A stretch of DNA of 6,369 bases from JAABYT01 sp041581935 (GTDB lineage: Bacteria; Pseudomonadota; Gammaproteobacteria; HK1), in NCBI GenBank assembly GCA_041581935.1, contig JBFICP010000189.1, forward strand, positions 1 to 6,369. Direction: 5' to 3'. Numbering within the stretch: position 1 is the stretch's first letter; each line of letters begins with the position of its first letter. Below are positions 4,701-6,369 of the stretch, piece by piece. The translations under genes were made by a program, and so were the position numbers. A model generated the notes under the pieces. That model had not been told where the DNA came from. It was given only the letters and a program-made list of their open reading frames with translations, and made no database searches.

Positions 4701-6369
4701 GCTTCTGGAGCGGCGTCACCGACGGAAATCAGGTCGAGGTCGGCGGCGCGGGTGGGGAGATTCCACCCTACACCACCCGGCGCGTGTTCACCTACGCCGA
4801 TGTGACGGCGCCACCTGACGACGAGAACCTGGATCAGGCCGTCAACGAGATAAAGGATGCCAACGCGGCCATCACCAAGGAACTCCTCGGGGACGTTCTC
4901 ATGTCGGACTCGGATCGCACCGAGCTCATCGGCTGGATCCGCGGCCAGGACGTGGACGACGAGGACGGCGACGGCATCACAGCCGAAAATCGTTACGCCT
5001 TCCACGATCCGCTGCACTCGAGCCCGGTGGCCGTGACCTACGGCGGCACTGCGACCGATCCGATCGACAAGCTCTTTGTCGGCACCAACGACGGTGGCCT
5101 GCGAATGCTGAATGCCGCGAATGGCGCCGAGGAGTGGATCTTCTACCCGCAGATGGTGATGCCGAGACAGCGTACCCTGCGCGCCAATCCCACCGGCGAT
5201 CATGTCTACGGGGTCGACGGCACACCGAGCGTGTGGGTAAACGACGAGAACAACGACGGTGTCCTCGATCCGGGCCTCGATGTGAACGGCGACGGCGTCA
5301 AGGAGTTCATCAAGCTCTTCGTCGGCATGCGCCGGGGCGGCGACAACTACTACGCGCTCAACGTGACGCAGTCCGAGATCACCGGCCCGCTGACCGATCC
5401 CGAGAGGACCACCGACATCTCCCCGAGACTGCTGTGGCGCATCGAGGGCGACAGCACCGAGTTCCCGCGCCTCGGTCAGAGCTGGTCGCGGCCCAAGGTC
5501 GCGCAGCTGCACCTCGGCACCGCCGTGGCCGGTGTGACTGAGCTCAGGACGGTGCTGGTATTCGCCGGCGGCTATGACGAGCTGCAGGACACGGCCTTCG
5601 TCGACGACGGCCTCGGCAACGCCATCTACGTGGTGGATGCCGAGACCGGTGCGAGACTTTTCTGGATTAGCGGCACCGATCACGGCGGTACCCAGGGCGT
5701 GGTGGTGCCGGGTATGGATTACCCGATTCCCTCGGATGTGGCCATGTTCGACTCCAACGCCGACGGCACCACCGATAGGCTCTATGTCGGCGATACCGGC
5801 GGCCAGGTGTGGCGCGTGGACTTCAGGCCCGATACGACGGCGTCGACCGGCCTTAAGGCGGTTGTCGGCAAGTTTGCCTCGGTCTCCGATCCCGCCGATC
5901 CCGCCGACCAGCGCAAGTTCTTCTACCCGCCGGACATCGTCCAGGTGACCGATAGCGTGTACTCGAGCGTCGGCCGCTACGACATGGTGACCATGGTCAC
6001 CGGCGACCGCTCGCACCCGCTGGAGACCAGCGTCCAGAATCGTTTCTACGCCATGCGCGACCTGCACGTGGCGCCGCTGGTGGACGGCGATCCCCTGGAT
6101 CCGAGCGACGACGACGGTCTCGCCGACGGCTATACGATGGTCCAGGGTGAGACCGTGGCGCTGGCCGGCGATCTCTTCGACGTGACCACGATCAACGACC
6201 CCAGCGGCGCCGATCTCACCGCCCTGCAAAGCGCCAAGGGCTTTCACTTGAACCTCGCCGGATCGGGCGAGAAGGGCCTCGCGCCGCCCATCGTGCTGGC
6301 GGGCACCGTGTACTTCACCACCTATCTGCCCGACGGGGTGATCTCCTCGACCAGCTGCTCGCTCGCCGA
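1769..6369 (+). CDS. pilY1: PilY1/PilC-family type IV pilus tip adhesin with repeat-interrupted VWA domain (3' end outside window)
   Basis: The frame stays open for 1533 codons to the window edge. Residues 1-27 are a signal peptide (h-region FYALVLAIALGAVSG, probable cut after LKA). A VWA domain starts at ~46 with the MIDAS motif DTSGS (D52, S54, S56), reaches RFTDPGG and FPV near 91-103, and resumes only at ~666 with GHTP (T694) and LLTDG (D798), ending near 900. The ~550 residues between hold three repeats related to each other. A linker follows with the family motif LWEGNTKKY (934-942). From ~1075 comes the PilY1/Neisseria PilC beta-propeller: FVGTNDGG (1103-1110), GGYD (1267-1270), the calcium-loop candidate DSNADGTTD (1328-1336), YVGDTGGQVWRVD, TGDR (1411-1414) and YFTTYLP (1515-1521). 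Pseudomonas PilY1 is about 1160 residues; the insertion accounts for the excess, and some 100-200 residues probably remain. PilY1 is exported, sits at the pilus tip with minor pilins, and acts in pilus priming, calcium-dependent retraction control, adhesion and surface sensing. Confidence 0.93.
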   Translation, partial: MGNGRFYALVLAIALGAVSGLPVQLKADDTEIYLGDVTVSAGVRPNVLFILDTSGSMSGMDGMSQDRLDRMKDALHAILDDVNNINVGLMRFTDPGGPILFPVAYIDEDVSVVAAGGSSGADINVQVNASSDDAEEQVSGGAVDLLGEQLDLITSTAAVSSTLVARQVTSQSSNAEERLSDGDIITGVRIDMNPDQTNAVRFEAINIPPAALILDARIVFTARNSDSSSTALTFYGHLDADASPFSTSCSSCYDVSGRTKTSASVTWNPGSWSTNNEYPSDDLTPIVQEIVDQPSWASGNAMAFIQTNGGSGQRRAYSYNGSSSRAAKLEITYATSVSSDDQVVGLRFQGIGIPQGATVTSAVIEFWPAAVSSGLTNIRIHGEDTDDAVPFSGSVNNLSARTKTTANVDWNAVPPWDDVNIVQQSPDLTGIVQEIVNRGGWCGDNAMAFMIELNGVGGGPRIAESFDNDPSRAPILRVNYDESSAAPGACINQWVQRQVEVSDDDAEETISSGSVSIGGSSFDMRSTQVNGLRFQNLPIAPGTSILEAHLVFTARSTTTGAATLRFHAEDVDDSPGFSSSASDVSDRTETTATATWVPADWDIVDEQHVSSDLTALVQEVVDRPGWAAGNSLTIIQSHDSGSERHAHTYNGNAAAAPMLRIKVNGALATTGSGFKTVRTRLKEIIDDLDHLGHTPIVDTLYEAARYYRGDSVYWGLTRGFDRSLGDFNAPSTNDGVRRNTRVSHPSSYTGGFVVRDAGCTDANLNAPECITESILGAAQYTSPISDICQGNNIVLLTDGIANHNDSEALIKSYIPTATCISSGGNEACARDLVEWMHTDDMSVPLSGDQTVNMYTIGFNFSGDLLRDMASLGGGKFYEASTSNELANVFKAIITDILARTTSFATPSLSVNAFNRLFHRNEVYFSLFKPNARALWEGNTKKYQLCQSASDGCVLGEILDANGVPAIGSDNRILDLAESFWSGVTDGNQVEVGGAGGEIPPYTTRRVFTYADVTAPPDDENLDQAVNEIKDANAAITKELLGDVLMSDSDRTELIGWIRGQDVDDEDGDGITAENRYAFHDPLHSSPVAVTYGGTATDPIDKLFVGTNDGGLRMLNAANGAEEWIFYPQMVMPRQRTLRANPTGDHVYGVDGTPSVWVNDENNDGVLDPGLDVNGDGVKEFIKLFVGMRRGGDNYYALNVTQSEITGPLTDPERTTDISPRLLWRIEGDSTEFPRLGQSWSRPKVAQLHLGTAVAGVTELRTVLVFAGGYDELQDTAFVDDGLGNAIYVVDAETGARLFWISGTDHGGTQGVVVPGMDYPIPSDVAMFDSNADGTTDRLYVGDTGGQVWRVDFRPDTTASTGLKAVVGKFASVSDPADPADQRKFFYPPDIVQVTDSVYSSVGRYDMVTMVTGDRSHPLETSVQNRFYAMRDLHVAPLVDGDPLDPSDDDGLADGYTMVQGETVALAGDLFDVTTINDPSGADLTALQSAKGFHLNLAGSGEKGLAPPIVLAGTVYFTTYLPDGVISSTSCSLA
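2156..2767 (+). repeat. Repeat 1 of the PilY1 insertion (residues 130-333)
   Basis: The core (about residues 197-333) has the landmarks shared by all three copies: hydrophobic strand NAVRF, INIPPAALILDARIVFTA, W followed by a variable loop, DLTPIVQEIVDQPSWASGNAMAF, then AYSYNG and a closing strand KLEITY. It looks like an extracellular beta-sandwich module, and no catalytic residues were recognised. Before the core, the acidic leader occurs twice (SSDDAEE at 130-136 and SSNAEER at 172-178). This copy alone has a CSSC motif (C249, C252). Confidence 0.75.
2780..3208 (+). repeat. Repeat 2 of the PilY1 insertion (residues 338-480)
   Basis: This is the shortest copy. SSDD (338-341) joins directly to QVVGLRF, so about 22 leader residues present in copy 3 are absent. 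The core landmarks are IGIPQGATVTSAVIEF, ARTKTTANVDW, DLTGIVQEIVNRGGWCGDNA and the closing strand APILRVNY. A lone cysteine (GGWCGD) replaces the usual small residue. Confidence 0.75.
3260..3763 (+). repeat. Repeat 3 of the PilY1 insertion (residues 498-665)
   Basis: This is the most complete copy. The leader VSDDDAEETISSGSVSIGG (501-519) is followed by QVNGLRFQNLPIAPG, ILEAHLVFTA, DLTALVQEVVDRPGWAAGN, HTYNG and the closing strand APMLRIKV. The VWA domain resumes immediately after it (GSGFKTVRTRL). Confidence 0.75.

Noticed and set aside
1451..6247. A series of long open frames on the minus strand opposite pilY1, up to 591 codons, all in one frame
   Set aside because: They are in exact codon register with pilY1, so their stops come only from the rare sense codons TTA, CTA and TCA. 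Their translations are H/V/R/G-rich with no recognisable domain, while the + strand shows clear PilY1 motifs throughout.

Overview
The window looks like chromosomal DNA of a GC-rich gammaproteobacterium (or a close proteobacterial relative). The evidence is the high third-position GC, an IspH whose active-site residues largely match Escherichia coli numbering, and type IV pilus genes of the PilE/PilY1 kind lying beside ispH. The genus cannot be told from the sequence.

Layout. Positions 1-255 (+) are the 3' end of a PilE-like type IV pilin, cut by the left edge. Positions 290-1279 (-) are a complete ispH (lytB), convergent with the pilin, whose last codons run through a REP-like palindrome. 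Positions 1280-1768 are a divergent intergenic region of about 490 bp. From 1769 to the right edge (+) runs one continuous reading frame of 1533 codons without a stop: a very large PilY1/PilC-type pilus-tip adhesin, cut before its C-terminus.

The PilY1-like protein has a signal peptide, a von Willebrand factor A (VWA) domain, a linker and the PilY1 beta-propeller. Its VWA domain is split: about 550 residues holding three divergent beta-sandwich-like repeats sit between the first MIDAS motif (DTSGS) and the rest of the MIDAS (GHTP, LLTDG). This explains why the protein is so much longer than ordinary PilY1.

The intergenic region carries two notable signals. One is a pair of AlgR-like boxes exactly 21 bp apart, start to start. 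The other is a three-copy element, CGGRTGYCGTACC, just before the pilY1 ribosome binding site. Its first copy is inverted, so it can form a 14-bp hairpin with the second copy or an alternative helix with the third.

Functionally, the pilin and PilY1 belong to the type IV pilus (minor pilin/tip complex: assembly priming, adhesion, surface sensing). IspH is a housekeeping isoprenoid enzyme that is often a neighbour of pilE. What is unusual here is that ispH separates the pilin from pilY1.
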